Below, in pieces: positions 46,878 through 55,355 of a stretch of 64,000 nucleotides of DNA (within the stretch, counting starts at the first letter, position 1; every line of letters begins with the position of its first letter). The notes beneath the pieces were generated by a model. It did not search any database. It was given only the letters and a program-made list of their open reading frames with translations, and had not been told where the DNA came from. The position numbers and the translations under genes are program-made. Source of the DNA: Flavobacterium sp. 9R (lineage in GTDB: Bacteria > Bacteroidota > Bacteroidia > Flavobacteriales > Flavobacteriaceae); assembly GCF_902506345.1 (NCBI RefSeq), contig NZ_LR733413.1, positions 1,528,569-1,592,568 on the forward strand, in the 5' to 3' direction.

Positions 46878-48647
46878 CTAATTTACAATTAGCTTTTTGG
46901 TTGTTGATTTTCCTTCCTTTGTTACGGTAACCAAATAAAATCCTTTTTGAAGATTATTTACAGCCGCTGCAGCTGTGTTATTGTATTCTTTTTCAAAAAC
47001 TTTTTGTCCCGAAACTGAAAATATGATAACGTCGTGTTTGTCGTTAGCATTTTCAAAATTGATTTTTACCGTTCCATTAGAAGGATTAGGATAAATCGCA
47101 AAACTTTCTTTTTCTAATTCATCCACTGTAAGTATTGTGTTGCAACTCCAAGACAGGTCATCAAATCGTACTCGATTAGAAGTAGAGCTATTTCCAGTTA
47201 TGCTGATTACTACGTTTCCAGTTACATTAATTCCAGAAATAGTTGTTGTAGTTGAAGTAGCACTATAGGGAATTGTTCCTACTTCAGTTCCATTTACGTT
47301 GAGTTTAAATGTTCCTGCCGTTCCAGTAAAAATAAGTTGAGTAGTAACCGTTAAATCTTTGATTCCATTAGCCACAGAAGAGGACGTAAGTGAACCATTT
47401 CTGATAGTGATTGCTCTAGAATTTAAAGTTTGGTCGGTTCTTGCATCGGTTGCCGTCCAAGTGATTCCTGCATTAGTCCAGGTTTGAGTGGCATAAGAAG
47501 TAGCATTGGCGGGAATGGTTTGAAAATCTTCAGAAGCACAAGCGGTTGTTCCAGCGGCAGGCGCTTTCGTAGTTCCAGTTACAGAAGCACTCGCTACAGA
47601 AGAATTTCTATCAGCGTCTCTAGCAATTAAATAAAAGGTATAAGTTGTCTCAGCTGCTAAACCAGTGATGGTTGTGGTTACCCCAGTTACTGAAGTTTTT
47701 AAAGTACCATTTACATATACATCATAGCCTGTAACTCCCACATTATCTGTTGAAGCAGTCCAAGTTAAAGTTGCAGAATTGGTCGTAGTTTCGGTTACTA
47801 CTAGATTAGTTGGAGCAGTTGGAGCTTCAGTATCAACGGTACCTGATTTCCAAATTTCGGTTACATAGGTTGGGTTGTCAATGAAGGGATTTCTATTGTT
47901 TTGTCTGGCATATATGGCGTTGTTTCTTGCAATTTCCCTTGCGCTTACGGGGTCTTGATTATGCCAAGCTAATAATTGATTTAAAAAAGCAGTGGTAAAA
48001 ACTTGATTGCTGGTATTGTTGAACATTGCATAGTTGTAGCCCGCTACTGTATTTTCATAACGGGTAGCAAAATAAAAATACATTCTAGCAATATCTCCTT
48101 TGAATTCATCGATGGGCTCAAAAACAAGTCCACTATAACCTGCTGTTGTGCTTGTTCCCAGTTTGCTTCCATTTAAGGTAGTTTGTGAAGGCGTTACAAC
48201 TACAGAATGCGGATAGTTAGAACGGATTCCGTTAACTTTTCCATCGGTTGGCGTAATGAAATGCGCATCAGAAACCATTGGTGAAAGCTCATTAAAAACG
48301 GATTGCGGAATAATGTGTTCTCTGTTATAACAATCACCTTCGTTGGTATAATTTCCACATCTTTGAGTAGCTGCAATGCTGTAGTTATAAGGGTCTGTTC
48401 CTGCAGGATTTTCAGAATACATATCTAAAACGGAACCGTCTTTTTCGAAAAAATTGTCAATATCAGAAGTTTGATAGGTGACATATAACCCTGCATAATC
48501 AATAACAGTATGGTCTTTAATAATGTTGTATAATTGAGTTTTTAGCGTGTAGCCTGTACCCGTTGCGGTCGAATAGTATCCAGCTGGAGCTTGGGCAAAA
48601 CTCACTGAAAAGAGTACTACTAATAGTAGGGAGTAGATTTGTTTCAT
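46878..48647 (-). CDS. Secreted endonuclease I with fibronectin III domain and type A T9SS tail
   Basis: 589 residues. Signal peptide ending SFAQ (19). Residues about 25-270 are an endonuclease I (EndA/NucM) domain with the Mg-binding NREHIIPQSVF and MVSDAHFITPTDGKVNGIRSNYPH. Then a fibronectin III domain (TAPTNLVVTETTTNSATLTW, about 276-360), a beta-sandwich region, and a type A T9SS tail (FAIYPNPSNGTVKINFEN to KKLIVN, about 520-589). It degrades extracellular DNA/RNA, likely for nutrients. It is flanked by its own terminator. Confidence 0.92.
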   Translation of the reverse strand: MKQIYSLLLVVLFSVSFAQAPAGYYSTATGTGYTLKTQLYNIIKDHTVIDYAGLYVTYQTSDIDNFFEKDGSVLDMYSENPAGTDPYNYSIAATQRCGNYTNEGDCYNREHIIPQSVFNELSPMVSDAHFITPTDGKVNGIRSNYPHSVVVTPSQTTLNGSKLGTSTTAGYSGLVFEPIDEFKGDIARMYFYFATRYENTVAGYNYAMFNNTSNQVFTTAFLNQLLAWHNQDPVSAREIARNNAIYARQNNRNPFIDNPTYVTEIWKSGTVDTEAPTAPTNLVVTETTTNSATLTWTASTDNVGVTGYDVYVNGTLKTSVTGVTTTITGLAAETTYTFYLIARDADRNSSVASASVTGTTKAPAAGTTACASEDFQTIPANATSYATQTWTNAGITWTATDARTDQTLNSRAITIRNGSLTSSSVANGIKDLTVTTQLIFTGTAGTFKLNVNGTEVGTIPYSATSTTTTISGINVTGNVVISITGNSSTSNRVRFDDLSWSCNTILTVDELEKESFAIYPNPSNGTVKINFENANDKHDVIIFSVSGQKVFEKEYNNTAAAAVNNLQKGFYLVTVTKEGKSTTKKLIVN

Positions 48648-48758
48648 AATTTGAAATTTGATTAAAAAATTCCAACAAACTTACTTCACATCCTTAGCTA
48701 CTATGTAATCAAATCATTAAATAAATGCTATTTTTCTTATAGAAGGTTTTTTGCTATT

Positions 48759-50288
48759 TTATTTTTTCGGAAACGCTTTGCTTTGATAAGCACCCAAATC
48801 AGGAGGCAAGGTTCTGCTTGTTCCTAAAATGTCCAATGGAATTAAATAACTAGTATTCCCTTTGGCAAAAGCCGCCGAAGTATTGTCAATGTTGAGTTGG
48901 TTCTGATTTACTTTGAAAAATTTAGGATCTTTGTTTAAAATTATCCCACTGTAGTGTGTAGCATCCGTCTCAAATTGGTACAAAGGGTCATTTGTAAATG
49001 AATTACTGCTATTGTTGAATTTAAGCAAACAATGATTGAATTGATAATTGAAAATCGAAGTAGCTTTTTTATTCAACAACATTTCATTGGAATAAGAACC
49101 GTAGATGATACAGTTATTAAAAGTAGCTTGCGTCAAATCTTTAGACTCAGGAACGGCGCCAGTAATAAAATTGCTGACCAAAACTGCGACTTGTGAAGAA
49201 CTGTTCCAATTGTTATTGAAAGTAGAATGTGTAAAATGATAGTCTCCACCATACAAACAAGCTAAACTCGCTACACCTGCATTGTTTATTACTATATTTT
49301 CGCCTACTATTTTCCCAGTTTGAGCTAGAATGCCGTAGTTGCTAGAATTATAGATTTGAGTATTTTTTAGTTGTACTGTTGTTCCATCGTTATTTTGAAT
49401 CAAAAGTCCGATGGTTGCATTTTTTAAAGTCAAATGGTTGATGCGGTTATTGGTGCTTCCGTTGGTCAGCCATAACGCTCCCCATTGTCCTGCAACATCA
49501 GAAAATCCGGGCTCTAAACGATCGCCTTCAAAAACGACTTCATTTTCTAAAGCTTTTGTGGTCGAGGTGGTTCCGTTGATTTGAATACTTCCTTGATTGG
49601 CTACAATCAATCCAGAATTAGCGTGAAAATGCACTCGAGCACCTGCATCAAAAACTGCTGTTTTTCCAGAAGGAACTGCGGCATAACCATAAATCACATA
49701 GGGTTTTGTTTTGGTAAAATGCAACTCATTGCCATTGATTGGGTCATTTTCGTCCAAATAAAAACCTTCGACTTTTTCGCTTCCAATAGGTAGAGTTTCA
49801 GTCGTGCCATCTGCGAATCGCTGTGGATAAAGAAAAATAACATCTTGTATTAAAGTAACCAATTCAACCGTTTGCAAATTGGCACCACTATCAAATTGAA
49901 TTTTATCCGTATACAAAAAATCAGTAGGGTTAGCATCAGCGATACTTGCTGTGGTTTCTATGAAAATATATAAGCTATCTTTGGCTAGCAACGTAATGTC
50001 TTTGAAGATTTTACCTGCTGTTCCTTGCTGTCCGTCTACGGTCATTCTGTATTTCGAATTGAGTCCTTTTTCAAATTGAATAATCGGAATATTGATGTCG
50101 TTTTTACTTTTATTGTAGACTTTTAGTTGGTACGTACTTGAACCAATGTTGGTAAAAACCGTGTCTAAATACACCGTATCCTTAGAAAATTTCAAATCAC
50201 CTGTGCTAGCCACAGTTTCAAAATCAGCTCGGCAAGAAGCCAGAAGCAGTATAATTCCAAGAATAAATACGGTAGCAATGGAGCGCAT
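48759..50288 (-). CDS. Lipoprotein with a right-handed beta-helix
   Basis: 509 residues. Lipobox LLASC (Cys19). A beta-sandwich-like N-terminal part (SKDTVYLDTVFTNIGSSTYQLKVYNKS) is followed by a run of short strands of the parallel-beta-helix type (GIL-, INHLTLKNATIGLLIQNNDGTTVQLKNTQIYNSSNYGILAQTG, HSTFNNNW), about 200-450. C-terminus GTSRTLPPDLGAYQSKAF resembles the DIGAYE end of pectate-lyase-like/choice-of-anchor-Q repeats. Likely surface-exposed; no catalytic set is visible. Function unknown. Confidence 0.75.
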   Translation of the reverse strand: MRSIATVFILGIILLLASCRADFETVASTGDLKFSKDTVYLDTVFTNIGSSTYQLKVYNKSKNDINIPIIQFEKGLNSKYRMTVDGQQGTAGKIFKDITLLAKDSLYIFIETTASIADANPTDFLYTDKIQFDSGANLQTVELVTLIQDVIFLYPQRFADGTTETLPIGSEKVEGFYLDENDPINGNELHFTKTKPYVIYGYAAVPSGKTAVFDAGARVHFHANSGLIVANQGSIQINGTTSTTKALENEVVFEGDRLEPGFSDVAGQWGALWLTNGSTNNRINHLTLKNATIGLLIQNNDGTTVQLKNTQIYNSSNYGILAQTGKIVGENIVINNAGVASLACLYGGDYHFTHSTFNNNWNSSSQVAVLVSNFITGAVPESKDLTQATFNNCIIYGSYSNEMLLNKKATSIFNYQFNHCLLKFNNSSNSFTNDPLYQFETDATHYSGIILNKDPKFFKVNQNQLNIDNTSAAFAKGNTSYLIPLDILGTSRTLPPDLGAYQSKAFPKK

Positions 50289-50411
50289 TTCTTATTTTTT
50301 TTTTGGTAAAAATAACGATTAATTAGAATATGCCATCGCAAATCCTACAAATTTGATGGTTATGGCTGTTGCCTTTAAATCTAGTCAATTATACTAAAAA
50401 ACAGTGATTGG

Positions 50412-50443
50412 TTTGTACTGACCAATTAGTTCGCTTATTTTTA
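50412..50443 (+). promoter_or_regulatory. Putative promoter of the hotdog/isochorismate synthase operon
   Basis: TTTG at 50412-50415, a 20-base spacer, and TATTTTTA at 50436-50443 (7 of 8 to TAnnTTTG). ATG follows 18 bases later. Confidence 0.5.
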
Positions 50444-50460
50444 CGGGAAATATACTGACA

Positions 50461-50886
50461 ATGGAAATAGACAAAGAAAAAATGCTCCAATTTTGCAATG
50501 ACTTTTCGAAGAATACGTTGATGGAGACCTTAAATATAGAATATATAGATGCTGGCGAAGGTTTTTTGGTGGCCAAAATGCCAGTCAATTCCACAGTACA
50601 TCAGCCTATGGGATTGTTGCACGGTGGTGCTTCAGTGGCTTTGGCAGAAAGCGTTGGGAGTGCGGCTTCCCACTTTTTTATCAATCCTAAAGAGCAAGAA
50701 GTTCGCGGGATTGAAATCTCGGCCAATCATCTAAAAAGCATACGCGAAGGAGTAGTTTTCGGCACCGCCAAAATTATTCATAAAGGTAAAACCGTACATT
50801 TATGGGAAATAAAAATCACCGACGAAGCCGGAAATTTGATTTCCTTATGTAAATTGACCAATATGGTTTTGCAAAAAAAGCCTTAA
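50461..50886 (+). CDS. Hotdog-fold thioesterase (PaaI/MenI-like)
   Basis: 141 residues. The hotdog helix signature HQPMGLLHGGASVALAESVGSAASH (about 43-67) has the HGG(A) motif and the catalytic Glu; then GIEISANHLKSIREG and the second-half strand GTAKIIHKGKTVHLWEIKITDE. Hydrolyses an acyl-CoA. Its place 27 bases upstream of isochorismate synthase suggests DHNA-CoA hydrolysis in menaquinone synthesis (MenI), but a general PaaI-type role cannot be excluded. Same strand and tight spacing, so an operon. Confidence 0.85.
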   Translation: MEIDKEKMLQFCNDFSKNTLMETLNIEYIDAGEGFLVAKMPVNSTVHQPMGLLHGGASVALAESVGSAASHFFINPKEQEVRGIEISANHLKSIREGVVFGTAKIIHKGKTVHLWEIKITDEAGNLISLCKLTNMVLQKKP

Positions 50887-50913
50887 TTATTTACGAACCA
50901 TAAAATTGCGGTT

Positions 50914-52014
50914 ATGATTGATTTTTTTATAAAAGTACAGCAGCAAATTGCCTTAAACTTACCTTTCGTTATCTATCACAAACCTAATAAGAGTAAGTTA
51001 ATAGGCTTTTTTCAAAAAAATGACCACTTGTTTTTCGTAGATGATTTTAAAGAAAGTGGATTTGTTTTTTCACCTTTCAATGGGAATCAGATGATTTTGA
51101 TTCCACTCAAGGAGTCTGTTAAATGGGAAACGATTGTGCCAACCGTTGACTTTGAAGAAACAAAAGGTACTTCTTCAGATGAAAATCAGGAGGCGAAAAA
51201 TCATTTTTTAGCACTAATTGAAAAAGGAGTCGAAACGATTAAAAAAGGAATTTTTGATAAAGTAGTTTTGTCTCGACAAGAAGAAGTTAATGTATCTAAT
51301 TTTGATGTTGTTACTACTTTCGAAAAATTAATTGCTTTGTATCCTACTGCTTTTACGTATTGTTGGTTTCATCCCAAAATAGGGCTTTGGATGGGGGCTA
51401 CACCTGAACGATTGTTGAAAGCGAACAAATCTAAGTTTTACACCACTGCTTTGGCTGGAACGCAAATTTTTGACCCTAAAAAACGAACGGCAGTTTGGGG
51501 AAATAAGGAACAAAAAGAGCAACAATATGTTACGGATTCTATTTTAGATAGTCTTAAAAACCATACTTCTGAGATTGTACTTTCGAGTCCTTACACAATT
51601 CAAGCAGGAAAGTTACTACATATCAACACAGATATCGAAGGCGTACTAAAACGAAGTTCGAGTTTGAAAGAAGTGGTTTCGGTTTTGCATCCAACTCCCG
51701 CCGTTTGCGGATTACCCAAGCAGCAAGCCAAAGATTTTATTTTGGCTAATGAAGGCTATGACCGTAGTTATTATACTGGTTTTTTGGGTGAGCTAAATGT
51801 AAAAGGAGATTATTTGAATAAACCAAAATCTCATTTATTTGTAAATTTGCGTTGTATGCAAATTAAGCAAAGTGAAGACAAATCCGATACAGCAAAAGCG
51901 TATTTATATATGGGTTGCGGCATTACTTTAGAAAGTATTCCAGAGAAAGAATGGGAGGAAAGTGTCAACAAATCGATGACGATGAAAAGGGTCTTAGACA
52001 AAATGGAACAATAG
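50914..52014 (+). CDS. menF: Isochorismate synthase (MenF/EntC type)
   Basis: 366 residues. Chorismate-binding domain: KGIFDKVVLSRQEEVNV, ALAGTQIFDPKKRTAVWGNKEQKEQQYV, HPTPAVCGLPKQQAKDFIL, YYTGFLGELN, VNLRCMQI. It converts chorismate to isochorismate, the entry to menaquinone (or a catechol siderophore). With a hotdog thioesterase and no siderophore genes, menaquinone is the better guess. menD and menB are not in the window. The N-terminal about 80 residues are less conserved, as usual. Confidence 0.9.
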   Translation: MIDFFIKVQQQIALNLPFVIYHKPNKSKLIGFFQKNDHLFFVDDFKESGFVFSPFNGNQMILIPLKESVKWETIVPTVDFEETKGTSSDENQEAKNHFLALIEKGVETIKKGIFDKVVLSRQEEVNVSNFDVVTTFEKLIALYPTAFTYCWFHPKIGLWMGATPERLLKANKSKFYTTALAGTQIFDPKKRTAVWGNKEQKEQQYVTDSILDSLKNHTSEIVLSSPYTIQAGKLLHINTDIEGVLKRSSSLKEVVSVLHPTPAVCGLPKQQAKDFILANEGYDRSYYTGFLGELNVKGDYLNKPKSHLFVNLRCMQIKQSEDKSDTAKAYLYMGCGITLESIPEKEWEESVNKSMTMKRVLDKMEQ

Positions 52015-52022
52015 CTTGATGA

Positions 52023-52126
52023 GGAGCAGCAACAAAAGGCTTCTTAGCCAGTAATAGTCCCGCTGTCCGTTATATCTTTGCCTTTCTAAAGAAAAAAGGC
52101 AAAGGATGCCACTTCCATCGGGGCTA
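52023..52126 (-). repeat. Intergenic hairpin element, copy 5
   Basis: The best-preserved full-length copy. Minus-strand TAGCCCCGATGGAAGTGGCATCC, inner stem GCCTTTTTTCTTTAGAAAGGC, AAAGATATAACGGACAGCGGGAC, and a tail GGCTAAGAAGCC, itself a small hairpin, ending TTTTGTTGCTGCTCC. It lies between menF and bshB1. Confidence 0.85.
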
Positions 52127-52241
52127 GAGAGCAACAAAGTGATTTTTTGGGTTCCGTTTTGTGAGTCGTTATTTGGGTAAAAGAGAAAATTTTAATCATA
52201 CAAAGTCAACAACAGTCTTAGCTGTTTAATTTTTTAAATAT

Positions 52242-52958
52242 ATGAAACTAGATATATTAGCTTTTGGTGCCCATCCAGACGACGTAGAGTTGGGCTGCGC
52301 AGGCACTATTTTAAAAGAAGTCGCTTTAGGAAAAAAAGTAGGCATCGTAGATTTGACAAGAGGGGAGTTGGGCACACGTGGTTCAGCCGAAATTAGAGAC
52401 AAAGAAGCCGCAGCTGCTGCTGCAATTTTAGGAGTTTCAGTACGCGAGAATTTAGCGTTTCGAGATGGCTTTTTTGTAAATGACGAAGCACACCAACTCG
52501 AAATCATAAAAATGATTCGCAAATACCAACCCGAAATCGTGTTGTGTAATGCTGTTGATGACCGTCATATCGACCATCCCAAAGGAAGCCAACTGGTTTC
52601 GGATGCGTGTTTTTTATCAGGATTGATTCGGATTGCGACCAGTTTAGATGGCGAAGGACAAAAAGCGTGGCGTCCCAAAGTAGTATACCATTATATGCAA
52701 TGGAAAAACATTGTGCCAGATTTCGTAGTCGATATTACGGGTTATGTGGAGCAAAAAACAGCGGCTATTTTGGCCTATAGTTCTCAGTTTTACGACCCCA
52801 ATTCTAAAGAACCCGAATCACCGATTTCGAGTAAAAACTTTTTGGAAAGCTTGAATTATCGTTCCCGAGATTTAGGACGTTTAACAGGACTCGAACACGC
52901 CGAAGGTTTTACTGCCGAAAGGTATTTGGCTGTCAATAGCTTAAGTGATTTGAAGTAA
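52242..52958 (+). CDS. bshB1: Bacillithiol biosynthesis deacetylase BshB1
   Basis: 238 residues, LmbE-like PIG-L zinc deacetylase. Zinc motif HPDD (11-14) in FGAHPDDVELGCAGT, TRGELGTRGSAEIRDKEA (36-55), and DDRHIDHPKG (106-115). The C-terminal EHAEGFTAERYLAVNSL matches BshB1 rather than the general LmbE group. It removes acetate from GlcNAc-malate to give GlcN-malate in bacillithiol synthesis, common in Bacteroidota. Other bsh genes are not in the window. Confidence 0.92.
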   Translation: MKLDILAFGAHPDDVELGCAGTILKEVALGKKVGIVDLTRGELGTRGSAEIRDKEAAAAAAILGVSVRENLAFRDGFFVNDEAHQLEIIKMIRKYQPEIVLCNAVDDRHIDHPKGSQLVSDACFLSGLIRIATSLDGEGQKAWRPKVVYHYMQWKNIVPDFVVDITGYVEQKTAAILAYSSQFYDPNSKEPESPISSKNFLESLNYRSRDLGRLTGLEHAEGFTAERYLAVNSLSDLK

Positions 52959-52985
52959 AATTCTAGTATTTTTTTTGAAAAAATC

Positions 52986-53016
52986 TTTGCAGAAGCAAAC
53001 AATTGTTCTATATTTG
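52986..53016 (+). promoter_or_regulatory. tRNA-His promoter
   Basis: TTTG at 52986-52989, exactly 19 bases, TATATTTG at 53009-53016: a perfect match to the Bacteroidota promoter consensus, 17 bases upstream of the tRNA. Confidence 0.75.
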
Positions 53017-53033
53017 CAACCGCTAAGCAAAAT

Positions 53034-53108
53034 GGTGGTTGTAGCTCAGCTGGTTAGAGTAGCGGTTTGTGGTGCCGCGGGTCGCCGGTTCGAACCCGGT
53101 CAGCCACC
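53034..53108 (+). tRNA. tRNA-His (anticodon GTG)
   Basis: Cloverleaf by hand: extra G at -1 opposite discriminator C73 (the His identity pair), acceptor GTGGTTG with CAGCCAC, D stem GCTC/GAGT, anticodon stem GCGGT/GCCGC around TTGTGGT, T arm GCCGG-TTCGAAC-CCGGT. Anticodon GTG reads CAC/CAT. The genomic bases CCA overlap the mature end (CCACCCA). Confidence 0.97.
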
Positions 53109-53115
53109 CAAAATA

Positions 53116-53147
53116 AAAAGCCTTGAAGAAATTCAAGGCTTTTTTTG
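53116..53147 (+). terminator. Terminator of the tRNA-His transcript
   Basis: AAAAGCCTTGAA and TTCAAGGCTTTT, a 12-bp stem with a 4-base loop and a following T run. Confidence 0.9.
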
Positions 53148-53188
53148 TGGTTTGTAGTGAAGGCTTTGCTTTTAGGGAAGTGTTTTTT

Positions 53189-53362
53189 AGTATTTCCTCA
53201 AATTTATTTGCCTCCAGATTTATCTGGAGGAATTAAATTAGCATTGGGTCCAAATTGGCTTTAGCTAAAATTATTATAGATTTTGGCTAAAGCCGAATAA
53301 GAAACTCATTTTAATGAATGGGCTAAAGCCCATTCCTATTGAAACTTTGCAAATAAATAGCA
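53189..53362. repeat. Triple-hairpin repeat, unit 1
   Basis: About 172 bp, tandem with the unit at 53386. It contains three self-complementary motifs in order: CCTCCAGATTTATCTGGAGG, GGCTTTAGC...GCTAAAGCC (about 25 bases between the arms), and ATGGGCTAAAGCCCAT. No coding frame explains the conservation. Confidence 0.9.
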
Positions 53363-53385
53363 TTCTAAATTGGATTAGTAGAGTG

Positions 53386-53558
53386 TTATTTTCTCATATT
53401 TAATTGCCTCCAGATTTATCTGGAGGAATTCAATTAGCATTTGCTCCAAATTGGCTTTAGCCGAAATTATTATAGATTTTGGCTAAAGCCGAATAAGAAA
53501 CTCACTTTAATGAATGGGCTAAAGCCCATTCCTATTGAAAAATTTCAAATAAATAGCA
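53386..53558. repeat. Triple-hairpin repeat, unit 2
   Basis: Near-identical second unit with the same three inverted repeats, separated from unit 1 by about 23 bases. Differences are scattered single bases, and the GGCTTTAGC arm has become GGCTTTAGCC, which pairs better. Confidence 0.9.
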
Positions 53559-53559
53559 G

Positions 53560-53671
53560 GGAGACATTTGCCCCTAAAGAATTACAAATCGAAACTATAA
53601 TCGCGGCAGGTCGGAGATATTCTAACAACTGGTTCAACGAATTAGTCAGTCTTTGTGAAGTGGATAATTAA
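53560..53671 (+). other. Possible gene fragment after the repeats
   Basis: The open frame running out of the repeat ends with about 36 codons outside it, including FAPKELQIETIIAAGRR and YSNNWFNELVSLCEVDN. The composition looks protein-like, but there is no start codon of its own and no recognised family. It may be the 3' stub of a gene displaced by the repeats, or chance. Confidence 0.25.
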
Positions 53672-53684
53672 AATATCGTTTTAA

Positions 53685-54101
53685 TTATCCAATTACTCTT
53701 TTGTCTTTTGCAACAAATTTAGCAAAAGCTAATAATGCCCCTGTTATCATTATATTCCTGAAAAAGTTCACCATTTCTAATTCTTTTTCTCTTGCTAAAT
53801 CAGCAGTCATATTTTCACTTCCTAATTCATTTCCCATTGCTCTAGGTAAATGAACCAAAACAGCCATTAAAATAACATACAAAGCCATTAGAGAATAAGC
53901 TAATTTGTCGTATTTGCCAATAACAGCACTTATAATAAACAATAGAATACACACCAAAGTGAAGTAGTTCCAAAAAAGTGGAAATGGAATGTAGTCAGGC
54001 ACAAATGAAGCCCCAACATCAGGTTTGCCAAGGTGCAAGCCCACGTAAAGTAAAAAAGAGATTGGAAAAATGTATTTTCCTAAATTTAAAATCTTGTCCA
54101 T
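53685..54101 (-). CDS. Small integral membrane protein (possibly DoxX-like)
   Basis: 138 residues, four hydrophobic segments (about 11-24, 43-60, 68-86, 112-128), no signal peptide. DoxX-like small four-helix membrane proteins have this topology, but no diagnostic motif is clear. It lies 11 bases after the YciI-like gene on the same strand, so it is probably co-transcribed with it. Confidence 0.6.
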   Translation of the reverse strand: MDKILNLGKYIFPISFLLYVGLHLGKPDVGASFVPDYIPFPLFWNYFTLVCILLFIISAVIGKYDKLAYSLMALYVILMAVLVHLPRAMGNELGSENMTADLAREKELEMVNFFRNIMITGALLAFAKFVAKDKRVIG

Positions 54102-54112
54102 TGTAATGAGGT

Positions 54113-54466
54113 TTAATTTGTTGGAAACGGTATAAGTGGTCTTATTTCTACCGAACTGTTTGGATATTTAAAAATTGGGCAAGTCTTACTCCATTCTTGC
54201 ACTTCTTCTAAATTGTCAGATTTACAGATTAAAAAACCTGAAACCAAAACACTATCTGATTCTTTGTGAGGACCAACTTTAACGATATTGTTAGTTACAA
54301 TTGAGGCGTCATAATGAACTGGCGCTGTATGAACCAATTTTCCTTGCATTGCGATATTGCCAATCCAAGATTGCCATTTGGGCATATCTTCGGCCATATC
54401 TTGTGAAGTTGCCAAGTACCCATTGTCGGCACTTGCGTTTCGAAATAATAATAAATACTCTGTCAT
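54113..54466 (-). CDS. YciI/DGPF-domain protein
   Basis: 117 residues. The ferredoxin-like YciI fold is suggested by MTEYLLLFRNASADNGY at the start, PKWQSWIGNIAMQGKLVHTAPVHYD, VSGFLICKSDNLEEVQEWSKTCPIF and VEIRPLIPFPTN at the end. Members are cytoplasmic and of mostly unknown function, often near sigma factors or regulators. Transcribed with the membrane protein downstream and 78 bases from the Crp-like gene upstream. Confidence 0.8.
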   Translation of the reverse strand: MTEYLLLFRNASADNGYLATSQDMAEDMPKWQSWIGNIAMQGKLVHTAPVHYDASIVTNNIVKVGPHKESDSVLVSGFLICKSDNLEEVQEWSKTCPIFKYPNSSVEIRPLIPFPTN

Positions 54467-54544
54467 TTTTTGAAAGTTTAATTGTTAATAATGATTCAAA
54501 TTTCAGCAATTAAACTTCCGTGAATGATGACAAAAGTCGATGTT

Positions 54545-55114
54545 TTATAATTTGGTTTTAAGTCGGCTAAAAACGTCTTTGTTGATGCCTAAATAGGAAG
54601 CAATTAGTTTGCTTGAAAGTCTTGTCATTAGCAAAGGGCGGTATTCCATTAACCACTTTATCCTTTCCAATGCTGTCAAAGCAACAAAAGTGTTAATGCG
54701 ATAAACGGAGTTCGCATAAGATGCTTCAAGGATTTGTTTGTAAACTTTGTCAAACTGCGGAACGGTCTCCATCATTGTTTGAAACGATTGTCTGTCAATT
54801 GCAAAAAGTTCACAGGGCTCAACTGTTCTAATATTTTCTGTTGCAGGCTTGCCGCTTCCAAAACTTAAAAGTTCAGAACACCAATTGTCTTCAATTACAA
54901 TGTCCCTAGTGGTTTCGTTGAAGTCTTTGTCGTAAACATAAATCTGCAAACATCCTTTGGCAATAAAGTAAACGTATTGACAAGGTTCGCCTTGTTGTAA
55001 AAGCTGCTCGTTTCTTTTCGTTTTAATGTGTTTGAAAGAAGAAAGAACCTTGTCTAAATTGGCAATGTCGTTTCCAAGCCTGCTAGTTATATGGTTGCGT
55101 AAAACTTCTATCAT
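54545..55114 (-). CDS. Crp/Fnr-family transcriptional regulator
   Basis: 189 residues. Cyclic-nucleotide-binding-type beta-barrel (RNEQLLQQGEPCQYVYFIAKGCLQIYVYD, about 34-120) and a short C-terminal helix-turn-helix (LSSKLIASYLGINKDVFSRLKTKL, about 165-189). The effector-binding Arg-Ser pair is not obvious, so cAMP binding is doubtful. It ends soon after the recognition helix, as in Bacteroidota relatives. Likely regulates the downstream YciI/membrane-protein pair. Confidence 0.88.
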   Translation of the reverse strand: MIEVLRNHITSRLGNDIANLDKVLSSFKHIKTKRNEQLLQQGEPCQYVYFIAKGCLQIYVYDKDFNETTRDIVIEDNWCSELLSFGSGKPATENIRTVEPCELFAIDRQSFQTMMETVPQFDKVYKQILEASYANSVYRINTFVALTALERIKWLMEYRPLLMTRLSSKLIASYLGINKDVFSRLKTKL

Positions 55115-55240
55115 TTCTTGTTTCTCTTTTTATGTTTGAAAGGTGGTTAGTTGCATAGAGGCAGTAAACTTTCTCTCAATACAACTAGAAGGTTCGTTTC
55201 GCTTTGTTTTTTCTCTCAAATCATCAAAAATGTTTCCTTT

Positions 55241-55345
55241 TAGCCCCGACAGCAGCGGCATCCTTTGCTTTTTTTCTTTAGAAAAGCAAAGATATAGCGG
55301 ATGGCAGGACCTATGCTGGCAAAAAAGCCTGTTTTTCCTGCTCCT
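55241..55345 (+). repeat. Intergenic hairpin element, copy 6 (opposite orientation)
   Basis: The only copy on the plus strand: TAGCCCCGACAGCAGCGGCATCC, inner stem TTTGCTTTT/AAAAGCAAA, GATATAGCGGATGGCAGGACC, then a CAAAAAAGCC-GTTTTTCCTGCTCC tail. It sits between the Crp-like gene and the M28 peptidase gene. Confidence 0.82.
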
Positions 55346-55355
55346 TAGGAGGCAA

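Noticed and set aside
50914..52014. Siderophore gene cluster around the isochorismate synthase
   Set aside because: No catechol-forming dehydrogenase, NRPS or iron-uptake gene nearby; the hotdog neighbour fits menaquinone better.
53441..53671. 76-residue gene on the plus strand
   Set aside because: Most of it lies inside repeat unit 2, so only the last ~36 codons could be real; listed as a possible fragment at low confidence.
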